This document shows positions 1 through 12,244 of a stretch of DNA of 64,000 nucleotides, in pieces. The stretch is from Marvania coccoides (Eukaryota; Chlorophyta; Trebouxiophyceae; Chlorellales; Chlorellaceae). The DNA lies in assembly GCA_963854735.1 (NCBI GenBank), contig OY978104.1, forward strand, positions 1,116,001 through 1,180,000, given 5' to 3'. Positions within the stretch are counted from its first letter, which is position 1, and each line of letters begins with the position of its first letter. Made by a program: the position numbers and the translations under genes. Below the pieces are notes generated by a model, which saw only the letters and a list, made by a program, of their open reading frames with translations, searched no databases and had not been told where the DNA came from.

Positions 1-20
1 TAGTTCATTAACAACCGCAT

Positions 21-3000
21 TCATTCCCGGATGGCCACGAAGCAGGGCTGCACCCCCAGCAGCGTGTTCCTGCTCTTAGCGTCACCGCTGCTCTCCATTT
101 TTCTACAGTACACCGCGCTCACGTGGCCTGCTGCAACCCGATACGCCCCAGGCGCCAACACGGCAAGCCCTGCCACGTGTGTCACCCTTTCTCGGGGCTC
201 CACAGCGAAGTGCAGCCCAGAATGCATTCCCGTCCAGGCTGCTGCCGTCGCTGCACTGCTGCCACCGCCGCCTCCAGCCCCCAACGGGCCACCCCCCAGC
301 AGAGCGCTCTGGTACAACGCCGAAATCGTCGCTTCTGCGGCTGCTTGCGCGGCATTTCCGCCTGGCTGTTGCTCGGTGTTCCCGCCGGCTTGTGTGCAGC
401 AGGCCAGCGAACAAAACAGCTCCAGCGGCTCGTCGACATGGCTTTCAATCTCCAGCGTGATGCGCAACGGCTGCCCCAGCGCAGCAGGCAAAGCAGCGTA
501 TACAAATTCAGCTGTCGGGTCTGCTGCAGCGGCTGCCGTGACGCCAAGGTCTACAGGCAGCAGGGAGGAAGGGGCGCAGCTGGAGCTCCCGAGGGGGGCC
601 ACGGACAGGCGCAGGGTGGCGGCGCAGGGGCGTAGCATGCTCAGCACGGATGACGTGAGCCCGTTGTAAACCTCGCCTTCAACCATGGGCAGTACGCCAG
701 GGACGCAGCAGGGACGGGTTGGGGCTGCTGCGGAAGCCGCAGCAGGCGCAGCATGCGGACCTCCCTGATGCTCCACCCCAGCAGCAGCGGCGGCGGCCAC
801 TTCAGAGGGCGCAAGTTCAAACAACACTGCCGTGCGACGGGCCAGCCACGCTGCACAGGCCTGCCGCTCCCGCTCTTCGTACTTGTGCCCAGCTCTGATA
901 AAAGGCAAGGGAACGTGGCTTTCAGCATCCCCGCTGTCTGCCAGCGACCCTGCGCTGGCCTGCGGCGGGTTTTTGGCCAACCCCATGCCCTGCCAGTGCC
1001 AGTCTTCCGGCAGCAGGTAGCTCAGCCTCACTCGCTGCCCAGGACCCACAAACGTCAACGGCAGTTGCGCCACATGTGCAGGGTTCTCACCGTCGCTGCC
1101 TTCTGCTACTGATGGCAGCGGGTGAGCTGCTATTGAAGGGTTAGCGTCCAGCCGGCAGGCCAGCGCCCACCGCCCCCTGTTCACCACCTCAGCCATCAAC
1201 ACGGTCCTCGGAGGGAAGAAAATGGAGGCCGCACCCGAAGCGCCGTCTTCTGTCGCTCCGTTGGCAGCAGCTGCAGCGTCTGCGGCGGTGCAGTGCACTT
1301 CTGCGAAATCCACGGCTGCTACTACCAGGGACGGTGCAGCTGTCACGGCGACCTCCAGGGCTGCAACGCGCCCGGGGAGGCCACGGGCGGGGTCATTGGT
1401 CACAGCAGCGGCGTAGCTGGGGCAGGCTTCGGGCGCGGAGGCGTACTCGACAGCCAGAGTTTCTTTAACGGCGCTTTCTTCGTGAGCACTGCCCGAAAAG
1501 CCGCCAGCTGGCGCAGAGAACCGCACCGGCAGCTCCACCGATGCCCCAGGTGACAGCGGCAGCGCCGCGTCTAGCAGGGTCGTGTCGATATCCACGCCGA
1601 ACTTGCCAGGAGCGGCACCGCCGCCGCCTCGTCGTTTCTCAGCGCCCCCGCCTGCAGCCAAGGTGCGCAGCCCCACGTGCGCGGAATGCACCGCAATCGC
1701 TCCAGTGTTCATGATGCGCAGCACGGCAGGCAGGGTCTGCCCGTGCAGCAGCCGCAAATTGCTAGCGGGCTGCATGCTGCCATTGGGAGCACCAAAGTCA
1801 ACCGCAGGAGACCCTCCGGCGCGAGGAGTGGTGGCTGTAGGCTCTCCCTCCTCATTACCCTTCGTCCGCAGCTCCATCTCCAGCCGAGGCAGCGCTGGAA
1901 GCACCTTGACACTCAAATTCTGCGCACTGCTACTGCCGCCGCCGCTTTTTACGATCGCGCTGCTATCGCTCCCTGTGCTGCTGTCCGGCGGTGCTGGTGC
2001 TGCTGCGGTTTGCGGCGCCAGCTGCGTGGCCAGCGACGGGACCTTGGCGGTCCAACTTTGGCTCCATGACACCCCCCCAAATGCCATCAGCTTGCACCCA
2101 GCCAGCGTCAACACGCCCGGCGCCAACGGCGTGCCCTCCAGCTGAATGCGCACCGGTTTGGTGCGCGCAGGGATGTTGATCGACACCGGTTTGCCCTTCC
2201 ACTGCGCCTTGGTGGCTGGGCGAGGGGGGGTGCCCGTGGGAGCCCCAGCGGGAACAAACAACGCCTCCAGCACCATTTTTTCGATTTTGACGCTGACAGA
2301 CGCTGGGTTGGACACCTCAATATCGATCACAGCTGGCTCCCCGCACACCCACTCCACCACAGCGCTCGCAGCAGCCTCCCCCTCCTTTTTGCTCTGCCGC
2401 CTCGCAGCAAAGGGGTCGTAAAGGAACAAATTCTGCTGCCGCGAAGAAGGAGAGGGCGCGCCGTCGGCGGGCCTGTTAGGAATCACCCACACAGGGGCGG
2501 CGCCAGGCGCCAGCGCCCTGGGACCCACCGCAGTGAGCAGCGGCGGGGGCCCCAGCCCCGGCCTTGCTTTTTCTGCCGCCCCCATTTGGCTGGCGGCCGC
2601 CGCCAGGTTGTCCATCAAGCTCTGCATGCGGTGCACCGACAGGTCCTTGGCGTGGTCTCGCAGCAGCGCCGCAGCTGCGTCCCACACGTCTGCATGGCGC
2701 TTTGCGTAAATTGCCAGCCCCAGCGCTGCCTCCAAGCACCCAGCGCGCACAGCGCCCCAGCTGCGAGGAATTGAGACCTCCTGCGACAACGGGCGCCTCG
2801 CGGTGGCCCATTCGTCGCCCGCAGCGTCCCCCAAGGGGTGCGCAGGGAGGCCTTGAGCCGCCGGTTCCAGCGCTTCTCTAGCCACCGCTAGAGTGCGCGA
2901 ATCCGGGAATCCAAAGTACTTGCTGAGCTCGACGGCCTGCCACATCAGCAACACGCGCTTGCGCCGCGCCCCCACCGCCCCCAACACGCCTGCTGCTTCA

Positions 3001-4827
3001 GTGAGGGCGATCAGTCGGTCCTCGGGTAATGCCAGCAGCTCTGCCGCCAGCTGCACGCTGCTGGCCAGCTCCGAAGCCTCTCTCCTGGCAGCCTGGCCCT
3101 GCAAGTTAACCAGTTTTATGATAAACAAATTAGAAGAGTAGAAGCAATTGGAAATTGTGCGAGAGAGCACTAGAACAGTGGAATAGCATTCTTGGGAGCG
3201 ACAGTCAAATAACTAAAGAAAGAACTGGTGAAAGTAGGGGAGTAGAAGTAATTTGATAACTTACGTGGAGTCCAGCCAGCAGCCGCGCCCACTTCAGATC
3301 GGTTTCCACCAGCAGCGGCAGCCCCCCTCGCCTGCGTATGGCCGCCTTTGCCTCATCGACCAATTCCTTCACCTCAGCTTCCAGCCCAGCCACGCCGCGC
3401 AGCGCTGACCAAAACTGCGCACCGTCAAACGCCTCGCCAAACTCCTCCTCCTCCTCCTCCTCCACGTTCTCTTCTTCTCCTATGCCGCCGCCGCCGCTGT
3501 CATTCTGCTGCTCTGCCGCATCGTCTGCCCTTGCTGCTGGCGTTGAAGCTGATCCATCTGATGGATCACCCCCGTCACTCTTTCTTCCAGCTGCAGTAGA
3601 AGGCGTGCCCTCTCCCGCAGGAGGAACTGCAGCAGCACCCGCCGTTGCAGCGTCCTCAAGCTTGCCAGAGGAAGCCGTGCTGATGCCGTGGCCAGAGGAG
3701 GAGCTCCGGCGGGGTGACCTCCATGCTTCTTCGTCCCTAAACACGCTCACCGCTGACGTTGCGAAGGCGTCGTTAGTGTCGGCGGCGTGCAGCAGTTTGG
3801 AAGCTGCGTACCCCTCCATGGCAGCCGCAGCAAAGGTCCAGTCGCCGGACGCGCGTCCCAGCTCCGCTGCAGTGTTGTAGTGGTCGATTGCGTCCAGCGG
3901 AGACCCCGCTAATAATGAGTAATCGCCCATGGCTTTCTGGACCCGCGAGTACCGTCGTTTCGTCCTGCCAGCCTCGTCCTCGCCGGCGTACGGCGCCACC
4001 GCCATCCCCGTGAACTCTGGCGTGTCCACCAGGCACCCCAGTGGCACCGCAGCCGGGGAAGAGTTCAAGACTGCGGTCTCTATCGCCCCCAGCACGCAGG
4101 CCGCAAAATCGTGCATGACCACCTCCATATGGTTTAGTAAATGATCGCCTTGGCCGGGGGGGAAGAGAATGAGGTTGGGGCGCGCTTTGGCGTCTTCAGC
4201 GCCCGCTGGCGCGTCGATTGCGGGGTCGAAACCGAGGCAGCGCACAGTGGCGGCATCAGGGAACGCCCGACAGCGCTGCTCGAACTCTTTGTAGCGGCGG
4301 GCGAGGTCGGGGGTGTGGGGGCACGACACCAGACCTATCACGCCCAGCACGCGGCGGTGGTTGTGCAGCGGGGCGAGCGGGGAGGAGGCAGCTGGGGAGT
4401 CTTCTGAGAGGAATCGCAGGTGCATGCTGCCGGTTTTCCATGGAAAGAACTTGAAGGGGCTCTTCTGGGACTCCTTGTAGAACGACCGCACGTTAGACAG
4501 CTCGACCTGCAGGGTAGAGGAACGAAGGGAAAGGGGGCGGAGTGGTGAGGAGGCGGTGGTTTGAAATTGCTTGGGCACCAAGGGAGCTTGCCTGGCGGTG
4601 GGCCATGACCATGGAAGCGTAATTTTGGAACACATCATCGGGGATCTCGCCCACTGGCAGGAGGACCTGCGAGGGTGTAAAATGGTATTTCGAGAAATAT
4701 TTAATCAAAATGTGTGAAGACCTTGATTGTCACTGCTGCCTTGTGGCCTTACAACGCGGATTTCAGCAGCACTGAAAAATGTTATGCCAGGCTCCAGCGT
4801 CCGCGTGATCGCCCGCTCAGTCTTCAT
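21..4827 (-). CDS. TRS120: TRAPP II subunit TRS120 (TRAPPC9 family)
   Basis: Subunit of the TRAPP II tethering and Rab-GEF complex acting in trans-Golgi traffic. Exons in transcript order are 4827-4753, 4666-4592, 4506-3265 and 3098-21, giving about 1489 residues; plant homologues are near 1190. The N-terminus (VLLPVGEIPDD, FYKESQKSPF, GDYSLLAGSPLDA) and middle (LFLYDPF, WVCGEP, GTPLAPGVLTLAGC) match the plant TRS120 pattern I know. Extra length lies in Ala/Ser/Gly/Glu-rich inserts, including an acidic run near 3430-3475. The ATG at 4827 was chosen because its 25-codon exon ends at a GTAAGG donor and joins exon 2 in phase 0, placing the conserved strand at the family position. Intron 2 uses a GC donor at 4591. 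The family is confident; the first exon is inferred. Confidence 0.9.
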
Positions 4828-6359
4828 CCTCTCCTCTTTTAAATTAATCTAAAGCTGAATCCATTTTTGTTAATTTCCATCTCGTTATGGCGTGATAAGC
4901 GCTCCAAGTGCAGCATACGTGTATTATTTATATAATTATAATCAATTTGCATTAGGCAAACTAAAAAAATCGTCCCCCCTTTCAAGCACCCCTCCCCACG
5001 TACGTGCACTCTGCAGACCTGAGCACAGCTGTAACTTTTTCCAGCATGGACCTGGTTGGATCGCCCTGGAAGGAGCTTGGTGCTACTGCTACCTCATGCG
5101 GCAGGCCTGTGCGTCCTTGACCATTCTTCTTGTCACCTTGACAGCAGTGTCGTTGTGAAATTCACATGCCCAGTGTACCCCGAGGATCGTGAAATGGAAG
5201 CAGGTTAAATACGAAAGGACCTAGTGTAACCTGGCTGCCAGTATCCCAGACATGCAATTCATTATGACTACTGACGCTGGGTTCCATGCTTAAGCTGTTA
5301 CACTGGTTTGGTGCTGGCATCCCCAGCCTGCTGGCGCTAGCCTCCAGTTGTTTCCTTCGTTAATTTTCCCAACATATGCTACAGCATATGCTTTGTTATC
5401 CCGACTCCCCCGTGCTGCCCCCTTGAATTTATTCTTTGTTAGTGGCAACAGATTGTGAAAGACCTTTTCGCCGGGCTGACTTCGCAGCCCAGAGTATGAT
5501 ACATGTTACGCATGTTCTGAACAGGCTTTCTTGTGCATGAAGGCAGAGCGACAGCAGCCCCAGCAGCAGTGAGCGCTGCCACCTGTTGCGTACCGTCAAG
5601 TGTAGGCGGTGTGGGTGCCGAAGCCCCAGAAATGCTGCATAGATGTGTTGGGCTACGCTGCATGATTGCAAAGGGAGCCTCGATCCAGATTTGCGCGCAT
5701 ACTTTTAGAGTGCGCTATTCGAACACAAGGTCCCGCTGCTGTCTCTTCATTTTATTAGTCCCAAGCTCTTCCAAAAGATCGTCAACCTGCACATATACGT
5801 CTTCGGACCTTCTCTGTGCGAGGGCTCCATTATTTTTGTGGCCAGTCGGTCAGGTCAGTGGTTGTTTGAACCGTCAAGTCTGCGCAGTCTGCTTGCTTTG
5901 CGTGCTTTGTTGTGCCGCCGCGGTTTTTTTAAATCCTCGTCGTACTAGATGCGGCAACCCCTACCTTGTGCATGGCCATCACCGCTTCCACGTATTCATC
6001 TACTTTATATATTCATTTCCACCTCTTTCAACCACCATTGAATGTGCCTCTGATCAATCCAACCCCTCCCGCTCATATTTTGACCTCTGCGTTTTTTCAC
6101 CCAATCACCGACTCTTCAAAAACCAGAAGCGCATCCTTCCACCCTTTATTCAATCAAGGTGTGTTCGATCCTCCCTGGCAAGGTCAGCCCTGGCAATCGC
6201 CTAGGGCTGATGACTATTTCAAATTCTGGCCTTGGTGCAACTGTCCTCTGTACTCACAAATTTTAGTGACCTATAATCCTCAATTCCGCTCTCGCGATAA
6301 CCTATCTAACCCCCCACCTCTCTCTCGCCTGCGCAGCCCCTTCCGCTCCATTGAAAACC
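4828..6359. other. Intergenic region, divergent promoters
   Basis: About 1.5 kb between the start codons of TRS120 and the beta-helix gene. It is AT-rich, with pyrimidine-rich stretches toward the right end that could be 5' UTR of the beta-helix transcript. Short open frames occur but have no recognisable domains or coding bias. No RNA gene was recognised. Confidence 0.5.
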
Positions 6360-7447
6360 ATGATTTCCCTCTTGTGCTCCCTCGTCTTCCTTGTGCTGCT
6401 GGCCATCGCCCCCGCTGCCCAGGCCGCTGGCGTGAACTGCTTGGCCTTTAAGCACAACCGCGTGATCAAGGCCACCCCGAGGACCCTCGGCCGCGCCGTC
6501 GCCGGCGCTGGGCCCGGCACCCTCGTGCTGCTGTCTCCTGGCCGCTACAGCTGGCTGGAGATCCGCAACAAGAAGGGCAGCCCCGCCGCGCCCATCACCA
6601 TCTGCGGTCCCCGCACCGCCGTGTTTGACGGCTCTGCCAACAAAATGAAGATCATGATTCAGGCGGAGAAGTGCACCTACCTCATCCTCGCCGGCTTCAC
6701 CGTCCAGAACGCGCTGCAAGGTCAGCTCCTACCTTTCCCATTATGCCCTATAGCAACTTCACTTGGCCTGCTTTTCTTTTCCAACACAATCATCATTCCC
6801 GCCCTTATCACCGAGACTGTATTTTCAACCACTTCAATCGTACAGGCATCCACATCCGCTGGACCATGCGCTCCATCATCACCGGCGTGCGCCTGAACAA
6901 CATCGGCAACGAGGCCCTGCACGTCTCCCGGTGGTCCCACTACAACACCCTTTCCCGCAACCACATCACCAACACCGGACGCAAGTTCAAGGGCAAAGGA
7001 GAGGGCGTGTACATCGGCTCCAACGAGGACAATGTCAACCGCGACCGCTGCACGGGCAACCGCATCATGTACAACATCATCGGCCCCGGGGTCACCGGTG
7101 AGCTCATCGACATCAAGCACTACAGCGTCAACGGTTTGATCCAGGGCAACATCTTGGACGGCCGCGACCTGTGCGGGTGCATGTTTGCCACCTCCCTGAT
7201 CAACGTCAAGGGCAACGGATACCGAATCATCGGCAACGTCGGCAAGAACTCGATTGAAGACATGTTCAAGACCTCCACCACCCTCCCGGGCCAGGCCATG
7301 CAGAACTACTTCTCCGGCAACAAGTGCGTCACCGGCCTGCGCCGCGGCATGTACTGCGTCAAGGTGTCCACCTTTGGCCGCTCCACTGCTGCCAACAAGG
7401 TTGCCTGCGGCCAGAGAACCAACACCAGGTGCCTGGGCAGGAAGTAA
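6360..7447 (+). CDS. Secreted right-handed beta-helix (pectin-lyase-fold) protein
   Basis: Exons 6360-6720 and 6846-7447 encode 320 residues. The ATG at 6360 starts a clear signal peptide (hydrophobic core LLCSLVFLVLLAIAP, cleavage near AQA-AG). The mature part has the repeating short Asn/Gly/Ile-rich rungs of a parallel beta-helix (for example GVYIGSN, NRIMYNIIGPGVTGELIDIKH, NGLIQGNILDG) and about nine cysteines, which fits an extracellular protein. The fold is shared by polysaccharide lyases, but I see no diagnostic catalytic set, so substrate and activity are open. Codons are strongly C-ending (aac, aag, ggc, atc), more so than in neighbours, suggesting high expression. The intron has GTCAGC and TACAG ends, and the exons join in phase 1. 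Confidence 0.8.
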
Positions 7448-8636
7448 CGCGGTCTCGATTCATTCATTTCAACTATCATTTCATTTAGATTCGGTATCTC
7501 TCTAGAGAGCTCGGTTTAGGAAGCCTTTGACCAACCACCGACGGTTGACACATTGATGTTGATATTCTAACTTTCTTACGCCCCAGGCAGCTTAGCGCAG
7601 CTTTCTATTAGCATAGCATAACGTGTTGACCCTTGTTTTTCAATACATATTGCCCCTTGCTGTTTTCTTGCTGCTACAATCCAGGCGGTCATTTCCATTC
7701 TTTTGAAAGACAGTGCACATATGTTGGGTTTGTGCACCTTCTTCGTGACCAGCTGGTTAATATTCAATAGCTCACCCTGTCTTTTTTTCTTCCTCTCTGT
7801 ATGCATAGAGCCTATTCTTTTGCAAGTTCCACGTTTCCTGCTCTTTTATTTATTTTCCATCGACGCTTCACCCACTCACCGCCGCGTACCCTTCCACTAT
7901 CACCCCCGAGCTATTTATTTTTAGGACATTGCGCCACTGTTGGTTTTGGTGCACTCGTTCCTTCCTGCTCCTCTCTCGATCTGCCATTCTTCGTTCCTTT
8001 CTTTTGTTTTGAGAACGTTCAACATTATTTTTTGCAGCTTCCTTGCGCTATTTTTTGCATCCGACCTTAGCCATTACCATTACCACTACCATCATCAACG
8101 CCAGTTGTGCCGTCCATTTCATCACTTACCCCCTGCATGCTATCTTTCCGTCTTTCTAAACGATTCGTCGGTCTTCAAGTGTGCACATGCATTGACAATG
8201 TGCACCTTAACCATGGCCCAACCTCAGCATACGTTCCTTCTACGTTGCTCTTTTGCACCAGCTCGTTTACCCTTGAAACCCAGTACTATTTTTTTCACAC
8301 TGTGGCGTCACATGCGCCCTGCAGTCGACGCTCCTTGCTCCAATAATCAATACATTTTTTTTCATTTACAAGCTCCCACCATCACCCCATTCCTCTCACC
8401 TCGCGCCTTCACCCCTTACTGAATCCTCCTCTTCCGCTCTTTTCTCATTGCTGCTCTCTTCAACTTTGCGACTCTCACTAGCTTGCATTTAATTTTGATT
8501 TTACAGAACTACCCTCCTGGAAACTTGTTGTGTTGTTTCAGCGACAGGGTTTGACGTTTTAACCGTTGTAATACATCAAAATGCACACATATAATCAACT
8601 ACAGAGATGCCTCTGCTGCCTTGAGATGCAATACAA
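7448..8636. other. Intergenic region between convergent genes
   Basis: About 1.2 kb holding the 3' flanks of the beta-helix gene and snurportin. The plus strand is pyrimidine-rich (many ttcc and cttt runs). Open frames here have no domain or codon signal, and I see no gene. Confidence 0.5.
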
Positions 8637-10078
8637 TCAATCATCTGTCATGGCCGCCTCCTTCCCGCTCCCTTCGCCTTCCTTTTTACCGGTCTCAACC
8701 CCAATGCTGGCCACGCTTTCTTGAGTCGTAGCCCCTGCTCTATAAGCAGCACCAGCCACCGCCGCCCCTTCTGCCGCTGCTGACCTTGCTGCCGCCTCCA
8801 GCAGTACTTCAATAGTGAGCGGATGTGTCCTGGCCATGGACTGAAACATAATTTTCGACAGCATATCAGCCCTGCCCCGCCGCTGATTCACCGCGCCCAA
8901 AAATTTCAGCTCCGCCCCAACCGGCTGCCCCTCTGCAGAGAAGGCAACGCCCCCAGGGCCCAGCTCGAAGCGCAACAGCCGCCCAGCGAGCAGCTTGGCC
9001 GCCCCCTGCATCTGTGCCACAAACGAAGCGGGCAGCATGGCCAGCGTGATGGGCGGGTCATCTGCAGTAGCTACTGCTCGATTTTCCCCCCCTAGGTACT
9101 GCAATACCACCTGCTGCACCGGCTGCACCGTCCCTGCGGCGTCCGTGTCGATGGCGTATCGGCTGCTGGCGGCATCTTTCCATGTTAACGCCAGCGGTGT
9201 TTGTCCCTGGGAGTACTGGGTTCTACGGTGTATGAAGTACACCCCATCGCGTACAAATGGCACTGCATCAGCGTACGCGGCTCGGATGCCCTCAGGGGTG
9301 GCTGGATAGGCCGGCAGCCCTACGAAAGTGCGGTGCAGCTCTGCCGAGGTGTCGGCCGGCTGGTGGTGGTGGTGTGGCTGCTTCCCTACGTCCTCTCCGA
9401 GCTTACTGTGCAGCCAGAAGAGCCGAAACTCGGTGGTGCAGTCGTGCAGCTCGTGCCCCCGCCAGCACAGCACATCTGCAGAGAGATGGAAATGGAGTGA
9501 AAATTCAAAATGCATTACAGACGTTTAAAATAAAGTCTAAAATTGCTTGGATGCAAAGGAAAACCGGGTCTGCTCTTACCCAGGATGTAGTAGGTCTCGT
9601 TGTCTGGGTGGTAGATGCAGTCCAGAACGCACTCGTCGCTGCTGCGGCTGCCTGCCCCCCCGGCCGGCAGCGCTGACAAAAACCTCTCCATCAGCACTCC
9701 ATTGCGCAATCGCGCTGCTGTTTGACCCTGGGAGGCGACCACGATGCACCGCCGCCCCTCTGGTCGCGGCATGACGTACCAATCGGAAGAAAGGTCGGCC
9801 GGAACATCAAGCATCCATTCGGGGTGCATCAACTGCGCCGCCCACAGCTCACGGGTGGTCTGCTGGGGGCTCTGAGGCTGCTCTGACGACGGCGGGTGCG
9901 GTGGAAATGCCAGAGAGGGGTGTTCTTCTTGCTGCGCAGGCTGTGCGAGGCCTGCAGCGGAGCGGCGGGCGTCCAAAACGGTGGATCGAGCTGCAGCCTG
10001 CTGCTCGAGGGCCGCCTTGCGGCGCCGCTCCTGGTAGTGTTTCAGCTGGGTGCGAGGGTCTTTTCGCCTGTCTGCCAT
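8637..10078 (-). CDS. SNUPN: Snurportin-1 (snRNP import adaptor)
   Basis: Adaptor that binds the m3G cap of spliceosomal snRNPs and importin-beta for nuclear import. Exons 10078-9580 and 9475-8637 give 445 residues. Residues about 1-45 form a basic importin-beta-binding-like helix (LKHYQERRRKAALEQQ). The cap-binding fold follows, with RRCIVVASQGQTAA, LDCIYHPDNETYYIL, DVLCWRGHELHDCTTEFR and FWLHSKL, all close to known snurportins. The intron (GTAAGA, CTGCAG) falls inside the YYILD-VLCW motif and restores it exactly. The C-terminal Ala/Glu-rich tail is lineage-specific. Confidence 0.92.
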
Positions 10079-10822
10079 CGTGGTTACAGCCTTTATTTTC
10101 GGGAAGTTTTTGAAACTCGTGTGATCAGCAGAGAGCTGAGTGGAGAGGTGCGCGCATTTGGGGCTCAGCTATGATCATTTATTTTTGCGAAAACTAGCTG
10201 TTTGTGTGAACATCGTGATTTACGATTCTATTACAGTATTATTATTTTTTTATTTTTTTTTTCCAGCGCGCACACTTCGTTCCCGCCGTTTTCCTTGTGT
10301 TTTTGCAACAGGACTACGACTGCCACCCTACCTCAACCCCAGCTGTTTTACCAAATCAAAGAGCTGGGTTGAAGGAGGGAGGGGCATTGGGGGTTCTTCA
10401 AAGTCTTTGTGAAAGCCCGTGTTTAAAATATGCCTGGTTCCCCTCGATTTCCAGGTTAGCCTTCATTTACTGCATTTGAGGGAAGGGATTGGGAGGTGGG
10501 ATAAGGTCGGCATCACCAGTCGCTAGAAAAAAATGGTTTGTTCGCTGCGCTGCACAACTGCAGCACTCGAGTAAGATCTTAAGATTCAATGTTTATCTTT
10601 GCTTCACTTTTTTCTTTGCATTTTTGTTCTTTAACATATTTTTATCAGATTCGTGAACCAGCATGAAATGAAATGTGGGCGCAAGCGCCTTTTTCCCCTT
10701 CAGATCCAGAGAGAAGACAGGCGACGGTGCCTGTGTCGTGAAAGTAAAACCCCAACGCGTTTACAATTAATATAAAAATGTTTTCGCCTGTTTCCGTCAA
10801 GTGCAAACCCAGCATCCCCACA
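10079..10822. promoter_or_regulatory. Divergent promoter, SNUPN / lumenal gene copy 1
   Basis: 743 bp between divergent start codons. From 10123 onward it belongs to copy 1 of the tandem duplication. It holds a conserved inverted repeat at 10134-10170. About 450 bp (roughly 10212-10668) has no counterpart upstream of copy 2. Confidence 0.6.
10134..10170. promoter_or_regulatory. Inverted repeat upstream of lumenal gene copy 1
   Basis: AGCTGAG and CTCAGCT arms (7 bp) separated by 23 nt. The same arms and loop length recur at 12020-12056 in copy 2 with few loop changes. A regulatory role is inferred only from that conservation. Confidence 0.4.
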
Positions 10823-11474
10823 ATGGCTTCCATCAAGTGCATCCCAACTGTTCAAATCTCTGCATCTGCAAAGCTCAACGCTACCTCCTCCAAGGTGCGC
10901 ACCAACAAACACTGCCAGCCATAACATGTGCTGCACTAAATTTCCCCTTCTCTACCCCGACCTACAGAAAGTCCCGCTGGCTGTGGTGAAGAAGCGCCTC
11001 GGCGTCCCTGCGCTAGTCGCAGGCCTTGCGGCAGCCCAGCTCTCGTTGTTTAGCCCAGGTACGTCATTTTCCCACAACCTCTTACAACTGACAACGCAAA
11101 CCTCAAACCACCTATTTTTTCCCCTCATCCACGCAGCCCCTGCCCTGGCCGATATCTACGCCTCCAACCCCGCCGTTGGCTCCCTGGCTGACACCATGGG
11201 AGTCATCACCGAGATCACAGGCTCAGAGATCCCGCAGCTGGAGGCTGGCCTCGGCAAGCTGGCCTCAAACAACGGGGAGGCCAGTCAGATGGTGGTGTCC
11301 GCCGCCGAGAAGTGCCTTGAGAACATTGAGTGTGAGTCTGCCATGCTGGCCGAGTCTTCCATGGCCGATGGCACAAATGATGCTGACGGTTCCATTGCGG
11401 CGAAGGCTGCCGGGATTCTGGACCAGATCTCCTCCGTTAAAGTCATGTTGCGCGGGGTGAGCGGCATGCATTGA
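10823..11474 (+). CDS. Small thylakoid-lumen protein, copy 1
   Basis: Exons 10823-10894, 10968-11058 and 11137-11474 encode 166 residues. The N-terminus is a bipartite targeting sequence: a Ser/Thr/Lys-rich plastid transit region, then KKR, a hydrophobic stretch (VPALVAGLAAAQLSLF) and PAPALA-DIY, a typical lumenal Ala-x-Ala site. The lysines replace the twin arginine, so Sec-type import is more likely than Tat. The mature part is about 110 residues, acidic and predicted helical (ITEITGSEIPQLEAGLGKLAS), without cysteine-based cofactor motifs. I do not recognise the family; it does not look like PsbO, PsbP or PsbQ. Compared with copy 2 it carries Cys replacements (EKCLENIECES for EKSLESIEREA). 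Confidence 0.82.
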
Positions 11475-12019
11475 ATAGCCGTTTTTTTTAACGAGCGGAA
11501 TTCTCCCGGTAACGATTTTCATCGTACAAATTGTTATGTTTTTTTCAATTTATGGGGTTTGTTTTGCACTACACACTTGAATAATCCGAGCAACAGCCCA
11601 AATGAATATTTTCTATTGTGAGATGAATGCACCCCACCCTTTTCCGTCTTTTTCCTTTCAATTTAATGATGCAAATGTTTTTTTTGATACCAGCTGGCCA
11701 AAAAATTAACCAACTGGCCATGTCGTTGTTTTTCTTTGGACATACACTATACAAATTGCGATTCACATTTAATCGGTTGTGTACAACAAGGCATGAGAGA
11801 GAAACCACTGTGTAACCTAACTACTACTGATGAGAAAAGCGAACGAAGAAAACATCAGACGGTAAAAGTGAAAGTGAAATGCTTGCAAATTGTTTCTAAC
11901 GTGCATGCAGAAATCGGAAAAATCTGCAGCTTAGATAGAGCGAAGGGTCAAAGAAAAATTGAACTTGTTTATTTGAATATCTTTCCAAGTGTACTCTGAA
12001 AGAGGACAGATCAGCCGCG

Positions 12020-12056
12020 AGCTGAGTGGAGAGGCGCGCGCATTTGGGGCTCAGCT
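12020..12056. promoter_or_regulatory. Inverted repeat upstream of lumenal gene copy 2
   Basis: Second copy of the 7-bp-arm, 23-nt-loop element (AGCTGAG ... CTCAGCT). It lies about 190 bp before the copy 2 start codon. Confidence 0.4.
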
Positions 12057-12244
12057 TTGATCAATTTATTGCGAAAACCAGCTGCTTGTGTGAAAATTCA
12101 TCGTAATAACAGCGGGAATTGTGGGCGCAAGCGCTTTTTCCATTCAGACTTCGAGAGAAGAGGCGACGGTGTCTAAAAACCCCAACGCGTTTTAAATTAA
12201 AATTGTCATCGCCTGCTTCCCGTCAAGTGCCCAGCATCCCCACA

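Larger units (their letters stand above)
10123..12008. repeat. Tandem duplication, copy 1
   Basis: Left copy of a direct tandem duplication of about 1.9 kb, starting at gatcag (10123) and ending at gaggaca (12008). It contains the first lumenal-protein gene. Similarity to copy 2 continues through promoter, exons, introns and 3' flank with scattered substitutions. Copy 1 lacks the roughly 290 bp that in copy 2 carry the last exon of the RCC1-like gene. Confidence 0.9.

Noticed and set aside
3338..3880. Plus-strand open frame of 180 codons, Ser/Pro/Ala-rich
   Set aside because: Antisense of the low-complexity part of TRS120 exon 3; no domain.
5700..5740. TTCGAA-type T-loop suggesting a tRNA on the minus strand
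   Set aside because: The flanking bases do not form a T stem, and no D-loop or acceptor stem is found.
5533..6204. 223-codon open frame upstream of the beta-helix gene
   Set aside because: AT-rich, Cys/Ser-rich, no codon bias or domain; it lies in presumed promoter or 5' UTR.
7703..8422. Open frames in the pyrimidine-rich spacer after the beta-helix gene
   Set aside because: Composition is that of 3' flanking DNA, rich in Phe/Ser/Leu from ttc/tct runs; no family resemblance.
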